NCBI GenBank assembly: GCA_000474255.1
Contig: BATO01000003.1
Coordinates: forward strand, 124,001 to 188,000
Direction: 5' to 3'
Length of the DNA: 64,000 nt
Source: Aquipseudomonas alcaligenes MRY13-0052
Lineage (GTDB): Bacteria > Pseudomonadota > Gammaproteobacteria > Pseudomonadales > Pseudomonadaceae
Below the pieces are notes generated by a model that made no database searches, had not been told where the DNA came from, and worked only from the letters and a program-made list of their open reading frames with translations. The translations under genes and the position numbers were made by a program. Numbering within the stretch: position 1 is the first letter of the stretch; every line of letters begins with the position of its first letter. This document shows, one piece after another, positions 1 through 10,094 of the stretch.

Positions 1-3000
1 GAGAAGCCGGCTTCGAGGATGAACTGCAGCACCTCGTAGTCGGAGAGGTCGGATTCGCTGTCCATCATCCCGCGCTCGATGGCCTTGCGGCGCACGGCGT
101 CGAGACGGATGCCACCGCCGTCGTCGGCCAGGGCGAGGACGATATCGCCACCCTCGCGGCCCAGGGTCAGGCGGATGGTGCCGGTTTCCGACTTGCCGGC
201 GGCGCGGCGTGCGTCGACGGATTCGATGCCATGGTCCACGGCGTTGCGCAGCATGTGCTCCAGCGGCGCGACGATCCGTTCGAGGACGGTACGGTCCATC
301 TCGCCTTCGGCGTTGCCGACGACGAATTCCACCTGCTTGCCCAGTTCGCTCGCCACCTGGCGGACGATCCGGCGCAGGCGCGGCACCAGGCGGTCGAAGG
401 GCACCATGCGCGTACGCATCAGGCCTTCCTGCAGCTCGGTGTTGACACGTGCCTGTTGCAGCAGCAGGGTTTCGGCATCGCGGTTACGCGCCGCCAGGGT
501 TTCCTTGAGGTCCAGCAAGTCGGACGCGGACTCGAACAGCGCACGGGACAGCTGCTGCAGCTGCGAGTGGCGGTCCATCTCCAGCGGGTCGAAGTCCTCG
601 TAGCCGGCACGCTCGGCCTCGGCCTGGTAGCGGCTGAGGATCTGCGCCTGGGTTTCGGTGTCGAGGCGGCGCAGCTGGTCGCGGACCCGTTCGATGGTGG
701 CCTCCATCTCGCTCAGGGTGAAGCTGAAGTCGCTTACCTGCTGCTCGACACGACCACGGAAGATCGAGGTTTCACCCGCCAGGTTGACCAGGCCTTCGAG
801 CAGGTCCGCCGGTACCTTGACCAGCTCCTGGGGTGCGCGGCGGGAGGCGGCGTCCAGTGCGGCTTCCTGGGCCTTGCGGACGAAGGGCAGGACCTTGTTC
901 TCGGCCACGACCTGCGGCACGGCGCTGGCAGCGACCATGGGCGCGGCCAGGGTGGGCACGGGGGCCTGCGCGACCGGGGCCGGCTCGAGGGCTTCCGGCT
1001 CCAGGGCTTCTTCGGCGAGCACCGCGTTCAGGCGCTCGCGCAGTTGGTCGAGCTCGGCCTGCAGGCCGTCGAAGCCGGACTGCACGTCGAGGAACAGGCT
1101 GTCCGGCCAGGGCGCCCCTTGCTGCTGTGCTTCGGTCAGGTGCTGTTCGAGGTCATGGCTGAGATCGCCCAGGCGTTTCTGCCCGGCCAGGCGCGCACCA
1201 CCCTTGAGGGTGTGCAGCAGGCGCAGCAGCTCGTCGATCTGGGCACCGTCCTCGCGCTGCTCTTCCCAGCGACCGATGGTGCGCTCCATGGCTTCGAGCA
1301 GGTCGTCGGCCTCTTCGAGGAAGATGTCGAGGATGTCGTCGCTTTCGCTGGCATCGTCATCGACCACCTGGGCAGCCGGCTGCAGGTGCACGCTGGAGGG
1401 CATGCTCAGCTGCTCGTCCGGGTTGGCCCGGAAGCGCTTGATGGCGTCGATCAGGGCATCGCCGCTGGGCACGCCACGCTTGTCACGCACCGCTTCGAGC
1501 ATCTCGGCGAGGCGGTCATGGCAGGCCTGGAGCAGGGCGAACAGGCCCGGGCTGGCGCGCAGGCGCCCGCCGCAGAGGCCTTCATAAAGGAATTCGAGTT
1601 CGTGGGCGAGGTCGCCGATCTCGCGGATCTCGGCCATGCGCGCACCACCCTTGAGGGTGTGCAGGTCACGTTGCAGGGCTTCGACTTCGAGGATGTTGTT
1701 GACGTCGTCCATCCAGCGCTGCAGCGAAGCGCCGGCGCTGTCGATGATGTCGAAACCTTCCTCGAGGAAGATTTCCACCAGTTCCGGATCGCGATCATCG
1801 AAGGCACTGGAGACGGGCTCGACGGCGCGGGGTGCTTCGATCACCGGTGCCGGCACGAACTCGGGCTCGATGGCAGCAGGCGCTTCGACCTCAGACAGGT
1901 CCAGCACTTCCGGCTCGGCGTGCAGCTCGATCACGGGCTCAGCTTCAAGCTCGGCTTCGGCTTCGGCTTCGGCTTCGGCTTCGGCTTCGGCTTCGGCTTC
2001 GGCTTCGGCTTCGGCTTCGGCGACAGCCGGCGCGCTTTCCTGGGCCTCGTCAACCAGCCACTGGTCGAGCTCGGGCTCGTCGTCGCTCACCGGTTCGGCG
2101 TGCAGCACGTGCAATTCGGGGTCGACGTCCGCAGGGGCATCGGGCAGCAGCTCGGCCACGGCTTCCGCCGGCAGCTCCTCCACCACCGCGTCGATGGCGT
2201 CGATGGCCGCCTGGGTGTCCAGCGGGTCGGCTTCGTCGATCAACGCCAGGGGCGGCTGTTCTTCGTCGATGACGATGCTCTCACCAAGCTCGGCGCTTGG
2301 GGCGTCGTCAGCTGGCTCGATCGCTTCGACCTCGGCGAGGTCTTCGATGTCGTCGAGCGGTAGCGCAACCGCTGCTGCGGAAAGGCTCAGCCCACCGTTC
2401 TGGCGAAAGGTGCGGATGGCATGGATCAGCGCCTGCGGGTCGTTCAGCGGCAGGCGTGCCTGCAGCTGGTCGAGCAGCACGGCAAGGCTGTCGTGGCTCT
2501 GCTGCAGCAGGCCGCCGAGGGCCGGCGAGTAGCTGAAGCGGCGATCCACCAGGCCTTCGTAAAGGGCTTCGAGCTCATGGGCGAGATCACCGATGGGGGC
2601 GATCTCGGCCATGCGCGCACCACCCTTGAGGGTGTGCAGGTCACGCTGCAGCGACAGCAGCGAGCCATGGTTGTCGGGTTCGCCCAGCCAACGGTCGAGG
2701 GATTGCCCGGCGCTTTCCAGGATATCCACCGCCTCTTCGAGGAAGATGGCGACCATTTCCTCGTCGAGGGATTCATAGACGCTGGGCGTGTGGGCCGCAG
2801 GGGCCTCGACCACCGGCTCCGGCTCGACGGTCGGCGAGGACAGGTCCTCCTCCAGGCCGGCAGCGGTCAGCTCGGGCAGGGTCACCTCGTCGAACTGCTC
2901 GGGCTCTTCCATCAGCTCCGCCAGGGGCGGCAGCTCGGCGTCGGTGGCGTTCCAGTCGATCAGGCCTTCCAGGTCCGTCTCATCGAGTTCCTCGATGGTC

Positions 3001-6000
3001 AGCCCGGTGGTCAGCTTGGGATCGAGCAACGCCAGGGCAGCGGGGTCGACCGCTTCCTGCAGCAGCTCGCGCAGGGCCTGCACGCGCTCGGGCTGGGGCG
3101 TGACCTGAAGGGCCGCGGCCACCTGGTCCATCATGCCGATCAGCGCTTCGTGGGCACGCTCGGCTTCGGCGAAGAAGCGCTCGCTGACGGCGAGGCTGCC
3201 TTCTTCCACGGAACCGTAGGTGTCGAGCAGGGCTTCGCAGAGCTCTTCGATCTGCGGCAGCTCGGCCATCTCGGCACCGCGGCCGAGGGTGTTCAGTTCT
3301 TCCAGCAGGGCACCCAGTTCCTGGCGCTCGGACGGGTGCTCGCGCCAGCGGCGCAGCAGGTCTTCGGCATCCAGCAGGATGTCCATGCCTTCAGCGAGGA
3401 ATATGGAGATCAACTGCGGGTCGCGTACCGCCTCGCCCCGCTCACCCAGGCGCGCGGCTTCGGCGGCGCCGAGACGATCCTGATGCAGCTGCTGCACACG
3501 CTCGAGGAACTCGGCGGTGCCGGGGATCCCCGCCAGCGGCGTGGTTTCCAGTTGCTCCAGCCCGGCGCGGAACAGGTGTTCGGCGTCGCGCAGCAGCTCG
3601 GCCTCGGCCAGGTCCATCTGCACCAGGTTGGTCTTGTATTCCTTGGCCAGCTTTTCCAGGGGCGTGGCGATCTCGGCGATCGGCAGGATGCCCGCCATGT
3701 GCGCACTGCCCTTGAGGGTGTGCAGGGCACGCTGGAGGCTGTCGGTGACCGGCTGCGGCAGGGACTGGGCGCAGTCGGCGAGGAAGCCCACCAGACTGTC
3801 GAGGTGCGTCTCGGCCTCATTGCGGAAGATCTCCAGCAACTGCGGGTCGAGCGGCTCTTCGTCGCTTTCGGCAACGCTCGGGGCTTCCGCCACGGACGGT
3901 GCTTCCGGCTCGCCCTCGGGCTCGACTGCCTGTGCTGAGTCCGGGGCTTCAGATTTTGGGAGTCGCTGCCCCTTCGCCAGGGCGTGTGCCTCGGCGGCCA
4001 GGTGGTCGACATCGTCGCGCTGGCGCTGGGCCTTGGCGGCGAATTCGTCGACCAGCTGCGGCAGCAGGGCGACCACGTCCTGGATTACGCCACGGACGTC
4101 TTCGTCGGGCTGGATGCTGCGATCCAGCACGCGGTTGAGCAGGTTCTCGATGGACCAGGAGAGTTCGCCGATGACCAGCGCGCGCACCATGCGACCACTG
4201 CCCTTGAGGGTGTGGAAAGCGCGGCGGATTTCGGTCAGGGCTTCCTTGTTGTCGGTGTCGGCCAGCCACTGGGGCAGGAAGTCACCGATGGTTTCCAGGA
4301 CTTCGCCGGCCTCTTCGATGAAGACTTCCAGCAACTCGTCATCCACCGGCTCTTCGTCGGCGGGCGGCGGCAGCAGGCTGGGCGGCACGTCGCCGGCAGG
4401 CGGGTTGATGGCCTGGGTGGGCGCGGCCATGACATCGGCCATGGACAGCGGCTTGTGCTCTTCGACAACAGGTGCCTGTGGCTCGATGGGGGCAGCGGGC
4501 AGCTCGACCTCGGGGAGGTCGAGGCCGGTGAGCTCCATGTCGTCCCAGCTCATCGTGGACTCGGGTAGCGGTTCCAGGCTGAGGACTTCGCCTTCGAGCG
4601 GTTCGAGGCTTTCCAGCGGCGTGGCGTCCGGCAGCGGCTCCAGGTCGTCCAGATCGAAGCTCTGCAGGGGCTCCAGGCTCTCCTGGGGTTCCTGGGCGGC
4701 ATGCAGTTCCAGCGGCACGTCGAGGCTGAAGTCGATGACTTCGGGTGCTTCGGTCGGCAGCTCGCCGAGATTCCAGTTGTCGTCGGAGACCAGCAGCTCG
4801 GCGCTGTCGGCAGCGGGCGCTTCGAGGCTCAGTTCGTCCAGGGCCGGCAGGGCGTCCAGCTCGCCGAGGGCGGCGGGTTCGGTCAGCGCGTCCAGTTCGG
4901 GCAGCGGGTCGAGGTCCGGCAGTTCGTCGAAGCTTGCGACGGGTTCGGCGTCGATGGCCGGTTCCAGCTCGGCAAGGGGTTCAAGCTCGGGCAGCGGCTC
5001 GAGTTCCAGCAGGGCGTCGAGGGCGGCCGGAGGTGTTTCCTCGGTGCTCTCGGCGGCGACCGGCTCGGCGAATTCGTCGGCGACCAGTACGTCGTCACCA
5101 GCGGCCAGGGGCTCCAGGTCCAGCGGCTCGACCAGTTCCGATTCCTCGGCGGCCAGCACTTCGATTTCCTGCAGCGGGTCGGCCAGGGGCAGCGGTTCTT
5201 CTTCCGGCTCGATGCGGTCGAGGATCGAGGGCTTTTCCTTCAGCGGGTAGCCCAGCGCCTCCAGGCTTTCCTCGGCCACGTCGAGAATCAGGTCGCCCTG
5301 GGTCGCGTGGTCTTCGGAGAGACGCTCGAGGTAGTACTCGACGCTGGTGATGGCGTCGGCGAGGGTGTCCAGGCTCTGCCAGTTGGGCACGGCCTTGCGC
5401 GCCAGGAGCTGCTCCTGGATATAACGGTTGCAGGCTTCCAGCAGGGTCGCGGCACGGCTCAGCGGGATCATCGCCAGGCCACCACGGACCTGGGTCAGCA
5501 GGTCGGGCACGCGAGCCAGGTGCTCGTGGTTCCACTGCGAGGCGATGAACTCGATGATCGCGTCCTTGGCCTGTTCCAGGCCATTGCGCGCTTCCTTGAT
5601 CACCAACTGGTGGATCTGCGCCACGTCGGTGGTGGGCAGGTGGCTTTCTTCGGCGCGGCGGTCATCGGCCGGGCCGACCATGCCATTGAGGGTGGCTTCT
5701 ACATAGAGCAGCGCGCCGGCGACATCCATCAGCACGGCGTCATTGGGTTCGCGCTGGCCGAGGGACAGGCTGTGGACCACGTCGATCTGGTCGAGGATGA
5801 CCCGACGCGGCTGGCCGAAGCCCAGCACGGCGAGGGTGTCGGCGATCTGCTTGAGGGGGGCCAGCAGGGAATCCAGCTCGGCGACGCCACGGCGATCGCT
5901 GCGCACGAAGATGTCCAGGCTGTCCTTGACCCGTACCAGCTCCTCGCAGAGGGCGGTGACCACCGAGCGCATGGCGTCGCGGTCGGGGCCGGCGAGGCGG

Positions 6001-6920
6001 GCACGCTCCTCGTCCACCACGTCGGTGTCGGGCAGCGCTTCGTCGAGGCGGTACTGCTCCTTCAGCGCGCGGATACGCGGCGACTGGGCAGGGGCCTTGG
6101 CGATATAGAACAGCAGGTTCTTGACCAGCTCCTCGGGAGCCGGCTGGTTGATGCCGTCGGCGCCCTGGTCGAGCAGGCGCTTGAGTTCCTTGTCGATCTG
6201 CCGCAGCAGGGTGCGCACGGAGGTGCCGTTGACCACGCTGCCATTGGCCAGGCCTTCGACCATGCCGGAGGCGATGGGCCAGAGCGTGCCGAGGGGCGCT
6301 TCCTTGCACAGGGATTCGAGGCGGGCGAAGACGCGCGCCATGTAGCCGAGGTTGGTGGCCAGGTCCTGGTTGCGGATGATCCCCACCAGGGCCAGCTGCA
6401 GCATCTGCCGCAGCTTGCGCAGCAGCACCGGCAGTTCGGCGGTGCGCATCTGTGCCAGGGCGTCCATGGACAGCGCGGGCAGGCGGCTGGAGAGGTCCGG
6501 GGAGAACAGGCTGGTTTCCGACAGCAGTTTCTCGCCCCGCGCCGCGCGCAGGTCGTTGAGCAGCGGCAGCACCACCATGGGCAGGTCGCGGCGCGCACTC
6601 TGGATGCGGTCGAGGTAGACCGGCAGCTGCAGGATGGCCTGCATCAGCACTTCCAGGGCTTCGCCCTGGTTGGTCACGCGACCTTCCATCAGCGCCTGGG
6701 CAAGCTGTTCCATTTCTTCGGCGAGCAAAGCCGCGCCGTAGAATTCGACCATCTGCAGGGTGCCGTGGACCTGGTGCACGTAGGTCAGGCAGAAACGCAT
6801 GCGCGTCGGGTCCTGGGTGTTCTCGACGAACGCCTCCAGAGCCTGTCGCGCCTGCTTCAGGGTTTCCGCGATCTCGCCCTTGACCCACTCAAGGGCGACA
6901 TAATCGTGCCGATCACTCAT
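1..6920 (-). CDS. chpA: ChpA-type hybrid chemotaxis histidine kinase, 3' end beyond window
   Basis: Very large CheA-like kinase that signals from PilJ to PilG/PilH and controls type IV pilus twitching. About 2306 residues are visible from ATG at 6920. The N-terminal ~600 residues resemble the FimL-like part of ChpA. Hpt domains carry the HTLKG motif at about H903, H1067, H1429, H1754 and H1903; a sixth Hpt-like segment has Asn at about N1210 instead of His. Acidic, Ala/Pro-rich linkers separate them, including a Glu-Ala repeat. The kinase core begins near residue 2020, with an N box (HMLRNAVDHG) and a G1 box (LADDGGGIRLD). The window ends inside the ATPase domain, so the G2 box, CheW-like and receiver domains are not seen. 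It starts 9 bases after the pilK stop, as last visible gene of the operon. The visible part alone nearly matches full-length P. aeruginosa ChpA (about 2470 aa), so the linkers are probably longer here. Confidence 0.95.
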   Translation of the reverse strand, partial: MSDRHDYVALEWVKGEIAETLKQARQALEAFVENTQDPTRMRFCLTYVHQVHGTLQMVEFYGAALLAEEMEQLAQALMEGRVTNQGEALEVLMQAILQLPVYLDRIQSARRDLPMVVLPLLNDLRAARGEKLLSETSLFSPDLSSRLPALSMDALAQMRTAELPVLLRKLRQMLQLALVGIIRNQDLATNLGYMARVFARLESLCKEAPLGTLWPIASGMVEGLANGSVVNGTSVRTLLRQIDKELKRLLDQGADGINQPAPEELVKNLLFYIAKAPAQSPRIRALKEQYRLDEALPDTDVVDEERARLAGPDRDAMRSVVTALCEELVRVKDSLDIFVRSDRRGVAELDSLLAPLKQIADTLAVLGFGQPRRVILDQIDVVHSLSLGQREPNDAVLMDVAGALLYVEATLNGMVGPADDRRAEESHLPTTDVAQIHQLVIKEARNGLEQAKDAIIEFIASQWNHEHLARVPDLLTQVRGGLAMIPLSRAATLLEACNRYIQEQLLARKAVPNWQSLDTLADAITSVEYYLERLSEDHATQGDLILDVAEESLEALGYPLKEKPSILDRIEPEEEPLPLADPLQEIEVLAAEESELVEPLDLEPLAAGDDVLVADEFAEPVAAESTEETPPAALDALLELEPLPELEPLAELEPAIDAEPVASFDELPDLDPLPELDALTEPAALGELDALPALDELSLEAPAADSAELLVSDDNWNLGELPTEAPEVIDFSLDVPLELHAAQEPQESLEPLQSFDLDDLEPLPDATPLESLEPLEGEVLSLEPLPESTMSWDDMELTGLDLPEVELPAAPIEPQAPVVEEHKPLSMADVMAAPTQAINPPAGDVPPSLLPPPADEEPVDDELLEVFIEEAGEVLETIGDFLPQWLADTDNKEALTEIRRAFHTLKGSGRMVRALVIGELSWSIENLLNRVLDRSIQPDEDVRGVIQDVVALLPQLVDEFAAKAQRQRDDVDHLAAEAHALAKGQRLPKSEAPDSAQAVEPEGEPEAPSVAEAPSVAESDEEPLDPQLLEIFRNEAETHLDSLVGFLADCAQSLPQPVTDSLQRALHTLKGSAHMAGILPIAEIATPLEKLAKEYKTNLVQMDLAEAELLRDAEHLFRAGLEQLETTPLAGIPGTAEFLERVQQLHQDRLGAAEAARLGERGEAVRDPQLISIFLAEGMDILLDAEDLLRRWREHPSERQELGALLEELNTLGRGAEMAELPQIEELCEALLDTYGSVEEGSLAVSERFFAEAERAHEALIGMMDQVAAALQVTPQPERVQALRELLQEAVDPAALALLDPKLTTGLTIEELDETDLEGLIDWNATDAELPPLAELMEEPEQFDEVTLPELTAAGLEEDLSSPTVEPEPVVEAPAAHTPSVYESLDEEMVAIFLEEAVDILESAGQSLDRWLGEPDNHGSLLSLQRDLHTLKGGARMAEIAPIGDLAHELEALYEGLVDRRFSYSPALGGLLQQSHDSLAVLLDQLQARLPLNDPQALIHAIRTFRQNGGLSLSAAAVALPLDDIEDLAEVEAIEPADDAPSAELGESIVIDEEQPPLALIDEADPLDTQAAIDAIDAVVEELPAEAVAELLPDAPADVDPELHVLHAEPVSDDEPELDQWLVDEAQESAPAVAEAEAEAEAEAEAEAEAEAEAEAELEAEPVIELHAEPEVLDLSEVEAPAAIEPEFVPAPVIEAPRAVEPVSSAFDDRDPELVEIFLEEGFDIIDSAGASLQRWMDDVNNILEVEALQRDLHTLKGGARMAEIREIGDLAHELEFLYEGLCGGRLRASPGLFALLQACHDRLAEMLEAVRDKRGVPSGDALIDAIKRFRANPDEQLSMPSSVHLQPAAQVVDDDASESDDILDIFLEEADDLLEAMERTIGRWEEQREDGAQIDELLRLLHTLKGGARLAGQKRLGDLSHDLEQHLTEAQQQGAPWPDSLFLDVQSGFDGLQAELDQLRERLNAVLAEEALEPEALEPAPVAQAPVPTLAAPMVAASAVPQVVAENKVLPFVRKAQEAALDAASRRAPQELVKVPADLLEGLVNLAGETSIFRGRVEQQVSDFSFTLSEMEATIERVRDQLRRLDTETQAQILSRYQAEAERAGYEDFDPLEMDRHSQLQQLSRALFESASDLLDLKETLAARNRDAETLLLQQARVNTELQEGLMRTRMVPFDRLVPRLRRIVRQVASELGKQVEFVVGNAEGEMDRTVLERIVAPLEHMLRNAVDHGIESVDARRAAGKSETGTIRLTLGREGGDIVLALADDGGGIRLDAVRRKAIERGMMDSESDLSDYEVLQFILEAGF
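1952..2021. repeat. Tandem hexanucleotide repeat in chpA encoding poly(Glu-Ala)
   Basis: About 11.7 uninterrupted copies of a CGGCTT unit (plus strand), read on the minus strand as alternating Glu-Ala around residues 1632-1656 of ChpA. It lies in a linker between two Hpt domains. Because the unit is six bases, copy number changes keep the frame and only alter linker length. Confidence 0.9.
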
Positions 6921-6929
6921 AGCCGTCTG

Positions 6930-7811
6930 CTATCCCTTCCGGGTGAATGCCAGAACCTGATCGTTGGCCACCGGAACCAGGTCCGGATGGTGCCAACCCA
7001 CTACTTCGCCCACGCCCACCACCATCAGGCCTCCCGGCGCCAGGCGCTCGGCCAGGCGGTTGAGGATTTCACGGCGACGCCAGCGGCGAAAATAGATCAA
7101 CAGGTTCTGACAGAAGATTACGTCCATGCCGGACATTGGCGCCTTTGCCAGTTCCAGCACATTGAGCCGGGCGCAGCAAACGCGCGCGGCCAGGCTCTCA
7201 ACAACTTTGAAGCGGCCATCGTCCATGACCTGGAAATAACGTTCGCCCTGGTCAGCATCCAGCTGTTCCAGGCGGCGTGCCCCGTACACCCCTTCCCGCG
7301 CCTTGTTCAGGGCGCTGAGGCTGATGTCGGTACCGGTCACACCGAAGAATTCCGGCCGGTCGCTGTCCTGCAGCGCCTCGGCGGCGGCAATCGCCAGCGA
7401 ATAAGGCTCCTCGCCGCTGGAACAGCCGACGCTCCAGAGCGCCAAAGGGCTGTCCAGGCCCGCAGCGACCCGCTCACGCAAGTAGGCGTCGAGCAGGTCG
7501 AAGGAGGGGCGATGGCGAAAGAACCGGGTTTCCTGAACGGTGAGGCGGTCCAGCAGCGTGGACCATTCCACAGCACCACGCGGGCCGTCTGTGACCTGGC
7601 GGTAGTAGATGCTGTAGTCGTCAACGCCCAGTTCGCGCATCCGTGCAGTGAGATTGGTCTGCAGGAAGGCGCGACGCTGTTCGTTGATCACCACACCCGT
7701 GCGTTCCTCGAGCAGCGACTGCCAGTCGTGGAACTGCGCGGGCGTCATGTCGGCCAGGGGTTTCAAGGCCCACACGCCGCTTGGCTGCATGCTGTCGTGC
7801 CTCTCGCTCAT
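6930..7811 (-). CDS. pilK: PilK, CheR-family MCP methyltransferase
   Basis: S-adenosylmethionine-dependent glutamate methyltransferase, expected to methylate the chemoreceptor PilJ. The 293 residues match the PilK family length (about 291). A CheR N-terminal helical region is followed by the SAM-binding motif GCSSGEEPYS near residue 125, then DVIFCQNLLIYF near residue 226, both typical of CheR. It lies between pilJ (41-base gap) and chpA (9-base gap), in the conserved pilGHIJK-chpA order, so co-transcription is likely. Confidence 0.95.
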   Translation of the reverse strand: MSERHDSMQPSGVWALKPLADMTPAQFHDWQSLLEERTGVVINEQRRAFLQTNLTARMRELGVDDYSIYYRQVTDGPRGAVEWSTLLDRLTVQETRFFRHRPSFDLLDAYLRERVAAGLDSPLALWSVGCSSGEEPYSLAIAAAEALQDSDRPEFFGVTGTDISLSALNKAREGVYGARRLEQLDADQGERYFQVMDDGRFKVVESLAARVCCARLNVLELAKAPMSGMDVIFCQNLLIYFRRWRRREILNRLAERLAPGGLMVVGVGEVVGWHHPDLVPVANDQVLAFTRKG

Positions 7812-7852
7812 GGCCGCTGCGCCGCGGCGTCAAGCCGCGGCATCTCCCTTGG

Positions 7853-9901
7853 TCAGGCCTGTTCCGGAGCGTCCGGCAGGTTGAAGCCGGATACCGATTT
7901 GCGCATCTCGCTGGCCATCTTGGCCAGGTTACCAATGCTCTTGGCGGTAGCAGTGGTACCTGCGGAGGTCTGCGAGGTGATCTCCTGGATCACGTTCATG
8001 GTGTTGGAGATGTGGCCCGCCGAGGACGCTTGCTGACGAGCGGCGTTGGAGATGTTCTGGATAAGGGCCGCGAGGGTCTTGGATACCTTCTCGATCTCTT
8101 CCAGTGCCACACCGGCGTCCTGTGCCAGACGCGCACCACGTACCACCTCGGAGGTGGTCTGTTCCATGGAGATAACCGCTTCGTTGGTGTCGGTCTGAAT
8201 GGTTTTTACCAGGGCCTCGATCTGCTTGGTCGCGGCGGAGGAACGTTCCGCGAGTCGCTGGACCTCGTCCGCTACCACGGCGAAGCCGCGGCCCGCGTCA
8301 CCGGCCATGGACGCCTGGATCGCGGCGTTCAGTGCGAGGATGTTGGTCTGGTCGGCAATGTCGTTAATCAGGCTAACGATGTCACCGATCTCCTGGGACG
8401 ATTCACCGAGGCGTTTGATCCGCTTCGAGGTGTCCTGGATCTGCTCACGGATGTTATCCATGCCGGTGATGGTGTTGTGCACCACTTCGTTGCCCTTGTT
8501 GGCGATGGCTACGGAACGTTCCGCTACCGCGGAGGATTCCGAGGCGTTCGCCGATACCTGGTCAATCGACACCGCCATCTCGTTGATGGCCGCCGAGGCG
8601 CCGGCGATTTCCTGCGCCTGGTGCTCGGACGCTTCGGCGAGGTGCATTGCAGTGGCCTGGGTTTCCTGGGCCGCCGCCGCTACCTGCACGGCTGTCAGGT
8701 TGATGGTCTCTACGAGGTCGCGGAGCTGGTCGATCGAGTAGTTGATGGAGTCCGCGATCGCACCGGTGAAGTCCTCGGTTACGGTCGCGGCCACTGTCAG
8801 GTCACCGTCCGCGAGGTCGGCGATTTCGTCGAGCAGTCGCAGAATCGCCGCCTGGTTACGTTCGTTCTTCTCGGCGGTCTCGGCCAGTCGGCTGCGGGTG
8901 GTCTGAACCATGACCAGGCCGATCAGGATGATCGAACCCAGGGCCAGGGCGCCCAGCAGGTAACCGGCGAGGGTGTTGAAGCTACGGCCTTCGGCCTGCT
9001 TCTCGAAGCCGCCGGCCAGGGTGGAGGCCTTGTCCAGCAGGGTCTGCGAACCGGTGAAGATGGTGTTGGCGGATTCACGCACCTGGAACAGTTCGGGCGA
9101 GGTTTCGAGAATCTCGTCCACGGAACCGGAAACGAATTCGAACAGCTCGGAAATCTCTTGCAGGCGCTCCAGGGCTTCGTTGTCGGTCACCTTGGAAATT
9201 TCCATCGCCGCGTTGCCTTCCAGCATCGCGTTCAGTACACGGCCGAAGAGGCTGGCGTCGCGGCCGAACATGTCGGCGGCCTGTACGGAGTCTTCGTCAC
9301 CGGCCAGTACCTTGTTCACCGAGCCGAGGATACGTTCGGCCAGCAGCGACTGGCGCTGGGCTACCGAAACCTGGTCGGCGGGCGCGCCGCTCTCCAGCAG
9401 GATGTCGACCACTTCCTCGTACTCGACCTGCAGCTGCGGAATGGTTTCCGCCAGGGTCGCGGCTACCTGGTGCAGGGAGAGAACGGTCTGTTCGCTGGCA
9501 AGGATGGCGTCGGAGTTCTGCCGCAGGCTGTTCCAGTCGGCCTGCACGGCATCCATCTCGGCCTTCACGCCTTCCGGAGCGGGCGGCAGACCGGTGTTCT
9601 CGTCGCCATTGACGAGGATGTTCCAGCGCTTCTCGAAGTCGTTACGGGCGTCTTTCAACAGGGCGAAGGCCTCGGCCTTGCCCGCCGCCGCTTCGGTGGC
9701 GTTCTTGGCGATACGCTGGGACAGTACGCGCAGCTCACCGGAGTGGCTGAGGTATTCCTTGTCGTAGTTCGCCTGGGTGTTCAGGTATGCGAAGTTGGCG
9801 AACAACAGCACGATGGACACGATCAGGACCACGAACAGCCCTGCGATCAACGTACTACTGCGCGTTCCCGCAAGTAGATTGCCTGCGTTAAGTTTTTTCA
9901 T
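7853..9901 (-). CDS. pilJ: PilJ, methyl-accepting chemoreceptor for twitching motility
   Basis: Inner-membrane chemoreceptor of the Pil-Chp system. The ATG at 9901 ([12 protein letters not shown]) gives 682 residues, the exact P. aeruginosa PilJ length; an upstream in-frame ATG at 9952 would add 17 unlikely residues. TM1 spans about residues 17-37, then a ~260-residue periplasmic sensor, TM2 about 302-326, and HAMP-like and cytoplasmic signalling coiled coil. The hairpin tip contains the conserved [18 protein letters not shown] region near residues 505-530. It is separated from upstream pilI by an unusually long 193-base spacer. Confidence 0.96.
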   Translation of the reverse strand: MKKLNAGNLLAGTRSSTLIAGLFVVLIVSIVLLFANFAYLNTQANYDKEYLSHSGELRVLSQRIAKNATEAAAGKAEAFALLKDARNDFEKRWNILVNGDENTGLPPAPEGVKAEMDAVQADWNSLRQNSDAILASEQTVLSLHQVAATLAETIPQLQVEYEEVVDILLESGAPADQVSVAQRQSLLAERILGSVNKVLAGDEDSVQAADMFGRDASLFGRVLNAMLEGNAAMEISKVTDNEALERLQEISELFEFVSGSVDEILETSPELFQVRESANTIFTGSQTLLDKASTLAGGFEKQAEGRSFNTLAGYLLGALALGSIILIGLVMVQTTRSRLAETAEKNERNQAAILRLLDEIADLADGDLTVAATVTEDFTGAIADSINYSIDQLRDLVETINLTAVQVAAAAQETQATAMHLAEASEHQAQEIAGASAAINEMAVSIDQVSANASESSAVAERSVAIANKGNEVVHNTITGMDNIREQIQDTSKRIKRLGESSQEIGDIVSLINDIADQTNILALNAAIQASMAGDAGRGFAVVADEVQRLAERSSAATKQIEALVKTIQTDTNEAVISMEQTTSEVVRGARLAQDAGVALEEIEKVSKTLAALIQNISNAARQQASSAGHISNTMNVIQEITSQTSAGTTATAKSIGNLAKMASEMRKSVSGFNLPDAPEQA

Positions 9902-9953
9902 TATCGGGCCCCCGCCTGGACCAACAACACAACGATTTCCATGTAACGCCAAA

Positions 9954-9973
9954 GGGCCGGCATGAACCGGCCC
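9954..9973 (-). other. Hairpin in the pilI-pilJ spacer
   Basis: A perfect 7-bp stem (GGGCCGG paired with CCGGCCC around a 6-base loop) lies 52 bases upstream of pilJ. On the minus strand it is followed by only three T residues, so it is a weak terminator at best. The 193-base spacer 9902-10094 holds no gene I can support. The hairpin may attenuate or stabilise the operon mRNA; this is inference. Confidence 0.4.
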
Positions 9974-10094
9974 AACCTTGAATCAACGGCACCACCGGCG
10001 CCGCGTGCGTGCCGGGGAATCGCCCCGCCACGCTGAACCGCCCCTCCCGGAAACGGCCCGCCGCACCCTGCCCTGAGGCCTGATGCGGATAAAG

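Noticed and set aside
231-2363. 710-aa plus-strand open frame across chpA, and similar long frames at 4701-8036 and 7781-9877
   Set aside because: They are antisense to clearly recognisable chpA, pilK and pilJ; long antisense frames are expected in GC-rich DNA with strong third-position bias. No ribosome-binding site or family motif.
1-6920. Possible disruption of chpA, since no complete frame is delimited in the window
   Set aside because: Reading the minus strand from 6920 gives one uninterrupted frame to the window edge; the gene is merely cut by the boundary.
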